This document shows positions 52,497 through 60,905 of a stretch of DNA of 64,000 nucleotides, piece by piece. Every line of letters begins with the position of its first letter. The first letter of the stretch is position 1. Source of the DNA: Hellea sp965224755. Its GTDB lineage: Bacteria > Pseudomonadota > Alphaproteobacteria > Caulobacterales > Maricaulaceae. The stretch lies in assembly GCA_965224755.1 (NCBI GenBank), contig OZ245061.1:2604001-2668000 (forward strand), in the 5' to 3' direction. The position numbers and the translations under genes are program-made. The notes under the pieces were generated by a model, which was given only the letters and a program-made list of their open reading frames with translations, did not search any database and was not told the DNA's origin.

Positions 52497-54497
52497 TTAT
52501 AAGTAACACCCTTGGTATTTATCTTTAATGTAAAATCCGCGAGACTTTAACAAATCGACAAGTTTCGCGGCTTTCTCAACGTTGCTCGAGATGTTAAAAG
52601 CCAAAATTTTACGCTGTAAAATCGTCGGTGAATTAATATCAGATTTCACCCATTCATATTGTAAATATTTACCTGCAAAATATTCGGCAGGTTTAGATTG
52701 TCCAAATGCATCATTCATGCACGTTAAAACAATATCGACTTGTAGACCAAAGGTTTTATCAGAGTTTTTCGAGTAGAACTTTTTATTTAATGTCTCAAGT
52801 GTATTTTTTGCAACCTCCTCATTACCCGAAATGCGCTGTGTATGAATATCAATAACTGAACCCATAAACAATTCATATTCACTTAGGCTCGGCTCTAATT
52901 TCCGATAACTCCCCAGCGCCGTATCATATTCTTTTTTTAAGGCCATAAAGTCTTCATATTGTACTGTAAAATATAATTTATTTAACTCAGATAAAAGTTG
53001 ATGAAAATAAGTTTCTTTCCATCTTATATTTAAGGGGTCATGACTTGAGAGCTCTCTCATTTCAAACAATAAGGCCTTTGATGGAAGAGATTTATCGCTC
53101 ATATATACATTTATAACTTCCCGTTTCGCTTTTAATAATTTATGCATCAGCCAGTAATCAGCGCGTTTGTCCTGGGTAAGCTGTTCGTAAATCTCAATCT
53201 GTTTTTGCCTGAAGCTCAGGCTTGTTTCCGCGCTCTCGACATAAAGTGACGCTCTGGCGGCTCCGGCAAACACATTCGCCATACTGCGGCTGACACGTTT
53301 ATTTTTCGGGAATATGACATGCGCAAGGTTGAAAAGTTCCAGCGATTTTTCAAAACGACCTAAAGCATCAACATGATTTCTTTCCATTATGTCAATGCTT
53401 CCCAAATTATTTTCACCGGACGCCGCTTCGATAATCCAGTCAAAATTAGCTTTATCAATCGCATGGAGTTGCGCAGTCATATCTCTGTAATATTGCCAGT
53501 GCTCTCTGGCTTTTTGCATATCGTCACTGTCAAATGCTATTTTCCCAACCCAAAATTCACTTTGCGCATGGGCGAAAATAACCTCTGTGTCATGCGGGTT
53601 CCGAGCAAGCACTTCTTCGGTCAACCGAGTTGCTGCTTCTATTTGACGCTTTGCATCCTGCATATGCTTGGCATCCAGCGCGACTTGGCCCAATACATGG
53701 CGAGCGCGGGCTTGGCGGGTGAGGCTTTCATCGGGCAGATCTTTGATATCTTGGCGGTCATAATAAGCCACAGCCCGTTCCCCGACCCCGTCCAAAATAT
53801 CCAGCCGCCCGACAGGTTCCAACTTGGCCTTCAAATCTGTGATCATATACTCAACCAAGCCTTCCGCGTCATTGCGGCTCGCTTCTGCTTCCTTCTTTGC
53901 ATCCACAGCCGTAAGCGTTGCCGCCGCCATCGCGCCGGAAAAAACCAAGGACGCCAGCATCCCCGTCTGAAACCGCCTTGTCCGCCGCTTCTCGTCCCGC
54001 CGCACCAGATCATCCAGCCCCGTCCCGAGCATGGCGGCGGCGATCTGGGTGACGCCTAATCTGAATCCCGCTTTGCCGCCCGAGATATCTGCCGCGAGAG
54101 GCTCCCGTCCGCCCTCAGTCAGCGCTTCGGGGAAGGCCGTCTCCGGCGTGCCTGAGGCCATAACACTGAGGATATTATCATCGCCGTGTAATTCGCGGAA
54201 ATAACGGATTTCGACATTGACCCAATGCGAATTTTTGGCCGCCGGAGAGCAGAGCACGATCATGAAGCGCGATCCCTTGACCGCATCTTGGATTTTATCA
54301 GAGAGGCTGTGATGGGCGCTAAGCTCTGCGACATCGCGAAAAATCGGTTTGAGCGGATGGCCTTCGAGCGTTCGGAAAGCCTTGGGAAGCTTATAGGTTT
54401 CCAGCGCCTTATGCAGCCGCCCGGCCATGTCTTCATCATCATGAGCATAGGACATAAAACCCGCATATTTTTGCGTCTGCCCGCCCTGCCCTGTCAT
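52497..54497 (-). CDS. TIR domain - membrane helix - TPR protein
   Basis: 666 residues from ATG 54497, chosen because GGGGGAG lies five bases upstream (GTG 54503 is in frame). Residues about 10-150 are a TIR domain: YAGFMSYAHDDED, FRDVAELSA, SRFMIVLCSPAAKNS and HWVNVEIRYF, whose Glu96 matches the NAD-cleaving Glu of TIR enzymes. EKRRTRR precedes one membrane helix (about 177-198), so TIR faces the cytoplasm. Then comes the AEGLVEYMITDLKAKLEPVG block common in TIR-TPR proteins, and TPR repeats to the end, probably periplasmic. The last third is AT-rich. It may be an NADase effector or a signalling scaffold. Confidence 0.85.
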   Translation of the reverse strand: MTGQGGQTQKYAGFMSYAHDDEDMAGRLHKALETYKLPKAFRTLEGHPLKPIFRDVAELSAHHSLSDKIQDAVKGSRFMIVLCSPAAKNSHWVNVEIRYFRELHGDDNILSVMASGTPETAFPEALTEGGREPLAADISGGKAGFRLGVTQIAAAMLGTGLDDLVRRDEKRRTRRFQTGMLASLVFSGAMAAATLTAVDAKKEAEASRNDAEGLVEYMITDLKAKLEPVGRLDILDGVGERAVAYYDRQDIKDLPDESLTRQARARHVLGQVALDAKHMQDAKRQIEAATRLTEEVLARNPHDTEVIFAHAQSEFWVGKIAFDSDDMQKAREHWQYYRDMTAQLHAIDKANFDWIIEAASGENNLGSIDIMERNHVDALGRFEKSLELFNLAHVIFPKNKRVSRSMANVFAGAARASLYVESAETSLSFRQKQIEIYEQLTQDKRADYWLMHKLLKAKREVINVYMSDKSLPSKALLFEMRELSSHDPLNIRWKETYFHQLLSELNKLYFTVQYEDFMALKKEYDTALGSYRKLEPSLSEYELFMGSVIDIHTQRISGNEEVAKNTLETLNKKFYSKNSDKTFGLQVDIVLTCMNDAFGQSKPAEYFAGKYLQYEWVKSDINSPTILQRKILAFNISSNVEKAAKLVDLLKSRGFYIKDKYQGCYL

Positions 54498-54632
54498 GCT
54501 CACTCCCCCATTTCGATACTATCATAAGCCGGTGCCGCAAACTCCGCAAGGGAGAGCTTGGATATGGAAGCGCTTGCCTATCGGGAAGCATTTCGCATAA
54601 GAGATAGCTCTGTATAAAGAAAAGTTCTTCCT

Positions 54633-55952
54633 ATGGCTCTACCGCTTGTCAGCCAAAACTACGCCGAAGACCGCGGCCCGCTTGCGCCCGAAACAGCGCC
54701 TATCTATCCCTTCACCCTGCCGCTGGATTTATCCCGCTCGACCAGCCTGATGGGCGGACACCCTTGGGAGGTCTATAAACAAATGCGCGAGCAGGCCCCG
54801 GTGATGTGGCACCCGATGGATAATCTCGAAGGCTTCTGGGCGCTAACTGATTATGCCGATATTCGCAGCGTCAATAATGACCCCAAACGGTTTTCTTCGC
54901 GCAAAGGCGGTATCTTGCAAGCCTATATGGATGAGGCCCGCCGCCACCCACTACTCCACCGCGCCAGTCTGGATACGATAATCTGTCTTGATCCGCCGCA
55001 TCATCTCCAACTTCGCCGCGAGCATATGGCATTTTTTACCCCCGGTTTTGCCAATCGCCTACGGGTCAAGGTCGAAGCCGAAGTCTCCCGCCTGCTGGAT
55101 AATCTCGCCAAACATGGCCCGATAACAGATTTGGTTGAGCCTTTTTCGTCGCAATTACCGCTCTTTACCCTCTGCGAAATCCTTGGCATTCCCGAGGTTG
55201 ACCGCCCCAAGATTGCGGCGTGGATGGATATGCTTGAATTAGCGCAATATACGATGGAACAAGAAGAGCTGGGGAATATCGACCCCGCCCAAATCATGAT
55301 GTTCCTAACTGAAGTACAGGCTTTGTTTGATTACGGGCAGAGTATTTTAAAAAAACGCCGCGCAGAGCCCAAAGAAGACCTACTCTCGGCCATTGCCAAT
55401 ATTGAAATTGAAGGCGCGCCTTTGCCGGATGAATATCTCGACGGGGCATGGCTTATAATTATTTTTGCCGGCAATGATACGACGCGCAATTCAATCTCCG
55501 GCACATTGCGCCTGCTCACCGAATTCCCCAAGGCCAAAGCGGAATTAATTGCCAGTCCCGAATTGATCCCCGATATGGTTCACGAAGCTATCCGCATGGT
55601 CAGCCCGGTTATTTACATGCGGCGAACAACGAGCGAAGAGGTGACCCTGCGCGGCCAAACCATAGCGGAAGGCGAAAAAGTGGTGATGTTTTACGGCGCG
55701 GCCAATCGCGATCCGAAAGTCTTCGAAAATCCGGACGTCTTCGATATCCACCGCAAAAATGCACGGGACCATCTTGCCTTCGGCATCGGCCCGCATGTCT
55801 GCCTCGGGCAAAGGGTCGCCAACATGCAATTAGATGCCGCTTATCGGCAGATATTAGCCCGTTTCCCGAATATCACATGGACGGGTGAACAAGAAATAGC
55901 CCCCAACAGCTTTACCCATTCGGTTACAAAACTGATGGTAGATTTAGGATAA
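54633..55952 (+). CDS. Cytochrome P450
   Basis: 439 residues, soluble bacterial class I type with no membrane anchor. The I-helix is FAGNDTTRNS with the acid/alcohol pair region, the K-helix Glu-x-x-Arg is EAIRM, and the heme loop is FGIGPHVCLGQR with ligand Cys390. Such enzymes hydroxylate small hydrophobic substrates using ferredoxin and a reductase; neither partner is encoded here. It is followed four bases later by a DASS transporter. The FGIGPHVCLG loop and LDPPHHLQLRR are common in the CYP families of alphaproteobacteria that oxidise steroids, terpenes or alkanes, but the substrate is not readable. Confidence 0.95.
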   Translation: MALPLVSQNYAEDRGPLAPETAPIYPFTLPLDLSRSTSLMGGHPWEVYKQMREQAPVMWHPMDNLEGFWALTDYADIRSVNNDPKRFSSRKGGILQAYMDEARRHPLLHRASLDTIICLDPPHHLQLRREHMAFFTPGFANRLRVKVEAEVSRLLDNLAKHGPITDLVEPFSSQLPLFTLCEILGIPEVDRPKIAAWMDMLELAQYTMEQEELGNIDPAQIMMFLTEVQALFDYGQSILKKRRAEPKEDLLSAIANIEIEGAPLPDEYLDGAWLIIIFAGNDTTRNSISGTLRLLTEFPKAKAELIASPELIPDMVHEAIRMVSPVIYMRRTTSEEVTLRGQTIAEGEKVVMFYGAANRDPKVFENPDVFDIHRKNARDHLAFGIGPHVCLGQRVANMQLDAAYRQILARFPNITWTGEQEIAPNSFTHSVTKLMVDLG

Positions 55953-55955
55953 GTT

Positions 55956-57398
55956 ATGACTGGCAAACGTATTGGCTTCTGGCTTGGGGTTTTTGTTTTT
56001 ACGCTTTTATGCCTGCTCCCGGCGCCCGCTAATCTCTCCCATGAAGGCTGGCTGACTTTGGCGCTTTTAGCTTTGATGGTGTGTTGGTGGGTGAGCGAAG
56101 CGCTGCCCATCGGGATCACCTCGCTCCTGCCCCTCGTCGCGGTTCCCTTGCTCGGCATTAGTACATTATCCGCGGCGGCAGCGCCTTTTGCTCATCCGAT
56201 AATTTTCCTGCTCATGGGCGGATTTATTATCGGAAAATCGATTGAGCGCTGGGATTTACATGAACGGATTGCGCTGGGAATTTTATCAAAGATCGGCTCA
56301 AGCCCGTCTGCGCTCATTGGCGGTTTTATGCTAACGGCGGCATTGCTGTCGATGTGGATTTCCAATTCAGCGACCGTGATTATGCTGCTCCCTATTGTCC
56401 TCTCTGTAGCTGCGCGAACGCCGTTTGAGGGTCAGGATAAGAAAAACTTCACCCTCGCCGCCCTGCTCGGCACAGCTTGGGCGGCCTCTATTGGCGGGCT
56501 GGGCACGCCTGTCGGCACGCCGCCTAATCTTATTATTATCGGCTTTCTCGAAGACGCCGGAGATACCCGCTTTACATTTCTAAAATGGATGAGCTTCGGC
56601 ATTCCGGTGGTTATCATTATGGGTCTGGCCGCGTTTTTTGTCTTGATCAAATGGGGGCCGAAAATCTCGGATAAGGCGCAGGCCCCGGACGGCTTCTTTG
56701 TCGGCAAGCTCGCCGCGCTTGGAAAAATGCGCGTGCCGGAAAAACGCGTTGCCCTCGTCTTTCTCGCCATTGCCTTTTGCTGGATTTTCCGCCGCGCATT
56801 CTTGCAGGACTTAAGCCTGTTCGGCCATAAGCCGCTGGCGGGGCTTAATGATACAACCATTGCCATCGCCGGCGTATTGGCGCTCTTCGCTATCCCGTCA
56901 GGATCAACCCGCGAGCCGGGCACAAGGCTGCTGGATTGGCCTACCGCCGCCTCTATCCCGTGGGATATTTTATTGCTCTTTGGCGGCGGCATGTCATTGG
57001 CGGCGATGATCAAAGTCACAGGCCTGTCGATTTGGCTCGGCGGAGAGATGAGTTTTATCACGGCGCTGCACCCCGTCTTAATGACTTTGGTTTTGGTCAC
57101 ATTCGTATTGTTCTTTACAGAGCTAACCTCCAATACCGCCACGACCGCCGCCCTAATGCCGATTGTCGCCGCCATTGCTCTGGAAACCGGTACAGACCCT
57201 GCCGCGCTCGCCATCCCCATCGCTATGGCCGCCAGTTGCGCCTTTATGCTGCCTATGGCGACCGGCCCCAACGCCGTGATTTTCGGCAGCGGGCATATCA
57301 CTATGGCAGAAATGGCCAAGGCCGGGTTTAAACTTAACCTGCTGGGGATTGTGCTCATCACCCTCATCGCCAGCATTATTGTGCCTCTGGTGCTGTAA
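55956..57398 (+). CDS. DASS/SLC13 sodium:anion symporter
   Basis: 480 residues with about 11-12 helices. SLC13 motifs: MGGFIIGKSIERWDLHERIAL, the substrate/sodium hairpin MWISNSATVIMLLPI and the second repeat FTELTSNTATTAALMPI, with MATGPNAVIFGSG near the end. SNT and SNTATTA Asn/Thr residues bind Na+ and carboxylate. Likely cargo is a dicarboxylate such as succinate. Only four bases separate it from the P450 gene, so the two may be co-transcribed, perhaps for import and oxidation of one carboxylated compound. Confidence 0.93.
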   Translation: MTGKRIGFWLGVFVFTLLCLLPAPANLSHEGWLTLALLALMVCWWVSEALPIGITSLLPLVAVPLLGISTLSAAAAPFAHPIIFLLMGGFIIGKSIERWDLHERIALGILSKIGSSPSALIGGFMLTAALLSMWISNSATVIMLLPIVLSVAARTPFEGQDKKNFTLAALLGTAWAASIGGLGTPVGTPPNLIIIGFLEDAGDTRFTFLKWMSFGIPVVIIMGLAAFFVLIKWGPKISDKAQAPDGFFVGKLAALGKMRVPEKRVALVFLAIAFCWIFRRAFLQDLSLFGHKPLAGLNDTTIAIAGVLALFAIPSGSTREPGTRLLDWPTAASIPWDILLLFGGGMSLAAMIKVTGLSIWLGGEMSFITALHPVLMTLVLVTFVLFFTELTSNTATTAALMPIVAAIALETGTDPAALAIPIAMAASCAFMLPMATGPNAVIFGSGHITMAEMAKAGFKLNLLGIVLITLIASIIVPLVL

Positions 57399-57401
57399 CC
57401 C

Positions 57402-57584
57402 GCCATCGCCTATAAGACAGGACAGCTCGCCATATTGGGTATGCGCGCGAGGGCGGAAACAGCGCTCGGCGATACATTCAACCTGCGCCAATTCAACGAA
57501 ATGATCCTAAAAGACGGCGCCATGCCGCTGGGGATATTGGACAAGGTGGTGGTTGACTGGATCCCGGCGGAGACGGCGGGGTAG
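57402..57584 (+). pseudogene. C-terminal remnant of a DUF885 protein
   Basis: An open stretch of 60 codons without its own start reads AIAYKTGQLAILGMRARAE, then FNLRQFNEMILKDGAMPLGIL and VVVDWIP before TAG at 57584. This matches the C-terminal end of DUF885 proteins (putative secreted peptidases). The remaining 500-odd residues are absent, because the DASS stop codon lies directly upstream. The fragment marks a deletion or replacement joint next to the transporter. Confidence 0.75.
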
Positions 57585-57596
57585 ATTGTTACAAAT

Positions 57597-57825
57597 TTAC
57601 GCAGACCGCTTCATTGAAGGGTGCGTTTCGTGCGTAACCAGCCCTTTAATAATGACAGGAGCATTCTTTTGGGTGCGGTAAAGATCGTAATGCGCTTGTA
57701 GCTTCAGTAACATATAAGCCTTCCCGCCGAAAAGCCTCTATCTTCAAAGTCATTTCAGGCGGTAATATTAGTTCCCTGATAACAGAACCGGGGTGACTTG
57801 GGGGCATTTTTATTTCTATTGCCAT
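57597..57825 (-). pseudogene. Degenerate HigA-type antitoxin
   Basis: From ATG 57825 the frame reads MPPSHPGSVIRELIL, the N-terminal HigA/VapI signature, then jumps to PPEMTLKIEAF, skipping the helix-turn-helix core. A frameshift follows; another frame gives LLKLQAHYDLYRT, the usual HigA C-terminus, ending at TAA 57597. An internal deletion plus frameshift make it nonfunctional. It follows the HigB remnant on the same strand. Confidence 0.72.
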
Positions 57826-57854
57826 AAGGGCCTCTATTTGACTTGAGGCTAGTG

Positions 57855-57971
57855 TTAATCCTCGTAGTTCAGAATATGGATCGTAATGTCCACCGCATTA
57901 TGAACAAAGGTAATACGCCAATTCGCGTAAACCGAGATTGCATAAGTGCCTGACTGATCTCCTTCTACCCT
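57855..57971 (-). pseudogene. C-terminal remnant of a HigB-type toxin
   Basis: The frame ending at TAA 57855 reads EGDQSGTYAISVYANWRITF, then a short acidic end, matching the C-terminal half of HigB/RelE toxins (GDxxGQYxIxxNxxWRxxF). An in-frame stop at 57972-57974 and the absence of the N-terminal half show truncation. With the degenerate HigA it forms a dead toxin-antitoxin pair. Confidence 0.68.
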
Positions 57972-57975
57972 TTAT

Positions 57976-58470
57976 CCAACACAAATCCCCATAAATCCTT
58001 CGCCTCGCCGCGCTTTTTTAAAACTCTATCCCCGCCCTCTGCAATACCCCTCATATTGGCTCTGTTCTTCTCCCAAGGACAGGCGGTTGTGACCGCTGGG
58101 GAGAAGAGGATGTTTGTGGTGTAGGTTTGTCGTGGTCACGCGCGGCAAGTCCGGCCAGCCGACCGCGTGCTGTCTCCCCCTCGACTGGGGACATTCGGCC
58201 GGTCGAGGAGAACGCGAAGTGGCCGTCATTGATGCGATGCATCAATGACAACGTAGCGCCGACATCGCTGGCGATGTCGGATCGGGATGCGATATAAGAC
58301 TTCGCGTAATGGAATAAGGAGCGCAGCCGTGCGGCCTATCAGGCCTTGCGCATGAAAGCGCATTGATCTGCTACGCCAGATGAGGAGGTCGAAAAAATTC
58401 CTTAAAAAATTCAGCAAAAAGACTCAGACTCCTCTTGCGAGTCCGTGCCTATATCCCTACATGCCCTCTG
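57976..58470. other. Gene-free stretch rich in hairpins upstream of groESL
   Basis: No supported coding region. It holds several inverted repeats: CTTCTCCC/GGGAGAAG around an inner GCGGT/ACCGC (58067-58106); an 11-bp stem with three-base loop (58225-58249); a 10-bp stem CCGACATCGC/GCGATGTCGG (58259-58280); and CGCGAAGT (58213-58220) pairing with ACTTCGCG (58299-58306) to enclose the last two as a branched fold. GACTC/GAGTC follows near 58420-58440. A structured RNA or a decayed palindromic element is possible. Confidence 0.5.
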
Positions 58471-58497
58471 TTAGCACTTGGTAACCCTGAGTGCTAA
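58471..58497. promoter_or_regulatory. CIRCE element of groESL
   Basis: TTAGCACTT, nine bases, then GAGTGCTAA: one base short of the CIRCE consensus TTAGCACTC-N9-GAGTGCTAA. It is the binding site of the heat-shock repressor HrcA and lies 35 bases before groES. Confidence 0.95.
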
Positions 58498-58531
58498 ATC
58501 ACAATCAACCTCTAACCTAAGAGACAGAGCT

Positions 58532-58819
58532 ATGAAATTTCGTCCTCTCCATGACCGCGTTGTTGTTCAGCGCGTTGCAGAAGATACCAAGACGGCCGGC
58601 GGGATTATTATTCCTGATACCGCGACCGAGAAACCCTCCGAAGGCAAAGTTGTTGCTGTTGGCCCCGGCACGCGCGGCGATGATGGCAAACTGACCAAGC
58701 TGGACGTCAAAAAAGGCGACCGCGTATTATTTGGCAAATGGGGCGGCACCGAAGTCAAGATTGATGGCAAAGACCTGCTGATCATGAAAGAATCCGATAT
58801 TATGGGCGTTATCGCTTAA
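58532..58819 (+). CDS. groES: Co-chaperonin GroES
   Basis: 95 residues from ATG 58532; upstream in-frame codons belong to the CIRCE leader. MKFRPLHDRVVVQRV starts the family signature, GGIIIPDTATEKPSEGKVVAVGPG forms the mobile loop and roof, and LLIMKESDIMGVI is the normal end. It caps the GroEL ring during folding. It is the first gene of a heat-inducible operon under HrcA, with groEL 66 bases downstream. Confidence 0.98.
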   Translation: MKFRPLHDRVVVQRVAEDTKTAGGIIIPDTATEKPSEGKVVAVGPGTRGDDGKLTKLDVKKGDRVLFGKWGGTEVKIDGKDLLIMKESDIMGVIA

Positions 58820-58824
58820 TCCAC

Positions 58825-58843
58825 GCCCCGCGATGAGCGGGGC
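58825..58843 (+). other. Intercistronic hairpin between groES and groEL
   Basis: GCCCCGC and GCGGGGC pair over a five-base loop directly after the groES stop. No T run follows, so it is not a full terminator; it may stabilise or process the transcript. Confidence 0.6.
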
Positions 58844-58885
58844 CTCTATCAACTTAAACCAACACCTCTCTAAGGAGATTTTATT

Positions 58886-60526
58886 ATGGCGGCAAAAGAC
58901 GTCAAATTCGGCTCGGACGCACGGGCTAAAATGCTGGAAGGCGTGGATATCCTCGCTAATGCAGTCAAAACAACCCTCGGCCCCAAAGGCCGCAATGTGG
59001 TTATCGAAAAATCCTTCGGCGCGCCGCGCACGACCAAAGACGGCGTGACAGTGGCCAAGGAAATCGAACTTGAAGACCGCTACCAAAATCTTGGCGCTAT
59101 GATGCTGCGCGAAGTTGCGGCCAAGACCAATGACAAGGCCGGCGACGGCACGACAACCGCGACAGTCCTCGCCCAAGCCATCGTCCGCGAAGGCCTCAAA
59201 CGCGTTGCCGCCGGTATGAACCCGATGGACCTCAAACGCGGCATCGACAAAGCGGCCAAAGAAGTCGCCGAAGATCTGCTCAAGAAAGCCAAGAAAATCA
59301 GCAAAGCCTCTGAAATCGCCCAAGTCGGCACTATTTCAGCCAACGGCGCGGCGGATATCGGCAAAATGATCGCCGACGCCATGGGCAAAGTCGGTAATGA
59401 AGGCGTTATCACCGTCGAAGAAGGCAAAACCGCCGAAACCGAGCTGGACGTCGTCGAAGGCATGCAGTTTGACCGCGGTTACCTGTCGCCTTACTTCATC
59501 ACAGACGCCGAAAAAATGCGCGCCGAGCTGGAAGACCCTTATATTCTTCTCAATGAAGGCAAACTCTCCAACCTGCAAGACATGCTCCCGATCCTCGAAG
59601 CTGTGGTGCAGACCAGCAAACCTCTTTTGATCATTGCCGAAGATATTGAAGGCGAAGCGCTCGCAACTCTCGTGGTCAATAAACTGCGCGGCGGCCTCAA
59701 AATCGCGGCTGTTAAAGCGCCCGGATTTGGCGATCGCCGCAAAGCTATGCTCCAGGATATTGCTATCCTGACAGGCGGCATGGTGATTTCCGAAGACCTC
59801 GGCATCAAGCTGGAAAATGTCTCGCTCAAAGATTTGGGCCGCGCCAAACATGTCCACATCACCAAAGACGACACGGTGATTGTTGACGGTTCCGGCAAGA
59901 AAAAAGACATCAATGCCCGCGTTGAGCAAATCCGCCAACAAGCCGAAGCCTCTTCGTCCGAATATGACAAAGAAAAGCTGCAAGAGCGCCTCGCCAAATT
60001 GGCCGGCGGCGTGGCCGTTATCAAAGTCGGCGGCTCTACCGAGATCGAAGTCAAAGAGCGCAAAGACCGCGTTGACGACGCGCTTAACGCCACCCGCGCA
60101 GCCGTCGAAGAAGGCATCGTCCCCGGCGGCGGCACGGCTCTTTTACGGGCCTCCCGTTTCATCAACGCCAAAGGCGCCAATGATGACGAGCAATCCGGCA
60201 TCGAGATCATCAAAGCGGCGCTACAATATCCAGCCCGCCAAATCGCGGATAATGCCGGCGTCGAAGGCGCGGTCATTGTCGGTAATATCATCGCCGAAAA
60301 CAAAGCCAATTACGGCTATGACGCCCAAAATAATAAATATGGCGACATGGTCAAAAAAGGCATTGTCGACCCCGTCAAAGTCGTGCGCACAGCCCTACTA
60401 GACGCCGCCTCTGTAGCCGGATTAATCCTAACAACAGAAGTCGCCATAGTAGAAGCGCCAAAGAAAGACAGCGCAGCCCCAGCCATGCCAGACATGGGCG
60501 GAATGGGAATGGGCGGCATGATGTAA
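58886..60526 (+). CDS. groEL: Chaperonin GroEL
   Basis: 546 residues behind TAAGGAGA. GSDARAKMLEGVD, TLGPKGRNVVIEK, AGDGTTTATVLAQ with the catalytic Asp, and the GGM-type tail MPDMGGMGMGGMM are all present. It folds proteins in the double-ring chamber with GroES. The codon use is highly biased, as expected for an abundant protein. The last bases, including the stop codon, are part of a perfect 20-bp inverted repeat that continues into the downstream spacer. Confidence 0.99.
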   Translation: MAAKDVKFGSDARAKMLEGVDILANAVKTTLGPKGRNVVIEKSFGAPRTTKDGVTVAKEIELEDRYQNLGAMMLREVAAKTNDKAGDGTTTATVLAQAIVREGLKRVAAGMNPMDLKRGIDKAAKEVAEDLLKKAKKISKASEIAQVGTISANGAADIGKMIADAMGKVGNEGVITVEEGKTAETELDVVEGMQFDRGYLSPYFITDAEKMRAELEDPYILLNEGKLSNLQDMLPILEAVVQTSKPLLIIAEDIEGEALATLVVNKLRGGLKIAAVKAPGFGDRRKAMLQDIAILTGGMVISEDLGIKLENVSLKDLGRAKHVHITKDDTVIVDGSGKKKDINARVEQIRQQAEASSSEYDKEKLQERLAKLAGGVAVIKVGGSTEIEVKERKDRVDDALNATRAAVEEGIVPGGGTALLRASRFINAKGANDDEQSGIEIIKAALQYPARQIADNAGVEGAVIVGNIIAENKANYGYDAQNNKYGDMVKKGIVDPVKVVRTALLDAASVAGLILTTEVAIVEAPKKDSAAPAMPDMGGMGMGGMM

Positions 60527-60708
60527 TACCGCTGCGCGGTATTACATCATGCCGCAAAGCATTTTCCGAGATTCGCCGCCCGCCATCGGTTCGAGAGCGG
60601 CGAAAATCGGAAAATTCCATTAAGGATGAGGTTCGCCAGCGAACCTCATTAGGGCGCATTGCGCCCTCCCGAACTTCTTCGGAAATCGGCTAAGCCGATT
60701 TGCCGAAG
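60513..60708. repeat. Row of five near-perfect hairpins after groEL
   Basis: Five consecutive hairpins: 60513-60555 (20-bp perfect stem, loop TGC, spans the groEL stop); 60561-60615 (19-bp arms, two mismatches); 60626-60649 (11-bp stem, ATGAGGTTCGC/GCGAACCTCAT); 60651-60667 (AGGGCGCA/TGCGCCCT); 60677-60708 (CTTCGG plus AAATCGGCT stems). None ends in a T run, so these are not standard terminators. The arms differ in sequence, so it is not a tandem repeat. Confidence 0.8.
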
Positions 60709-60747
60709 CCTCCCCTCACAAACTGAACTTTCAGTATCGTGAATATG

Positions 60748-60775
60748 GGCGGTTCCTTAGGGAGCCGCTTTTTTT
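60748..60775 (+). terminator. groESL terminator
   Basis: GCGGTTCC pairs with GGAGCCGC (one T-G pair) over TTAG and is followed by seven T. It is the only standard terminator downstream of groEL and lies 220 bases after the stop. Confidence 0.82.
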
Positions 60776-60827
60776 ATGTGCGCCCCACCGTTTATCACCC
60801 CACTTACCGTTCATCCCCTCCCCTCCC

Positions 60828-60905
60828 CCGTTCATTCCCGCGTAGGCGGGAACCCAGTTTTAACCACAGCTAATACTGGGCTCCCGCCTGCGCGGGAGTG
60901 AACGG
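60828..60905. repeat. Palindromic repeat copy A, left of the GIY-YIG gene
   Basis: A 78-bp imperfect palindrome with arms CCGTTCATTCCCGCG and CGCGGGAGTGAACGG and inner CCCAGT/ACTGGG. It is nested in an outer repeat, 60796-60815 with 60919-60938 (CACCCCAC...GTGGGGTG type). It is very similar to copy B at 61397, and both resemble REP-like intergenic repeats common in alphaproteobacteria. Confidence 0.85.

Noticed and set aside
58226..58417. 63-codon open frame on the minus strand upstream of groES
   Set aside because: It covers several perfect hairpins, lacks a ribosome-binding site and shows no protein family pattern.
57399..58470. tRNA or other standard RNA genes in the large spacer
   Set aside because: No cloverleaf, anticodon arm or rRNA-like sequence was found; the hairpins do not match a family I can name.
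59336..60309. Long antisense open frames across groEL
   Set aside because: They are codon-bias shadows of groEL with no independent signals.
60513..60555. groEL-end hairpin as a standard terminator
   Set aside because: No T run follows and it includes coding sequence; a proper terminator lies at 60748-60775.
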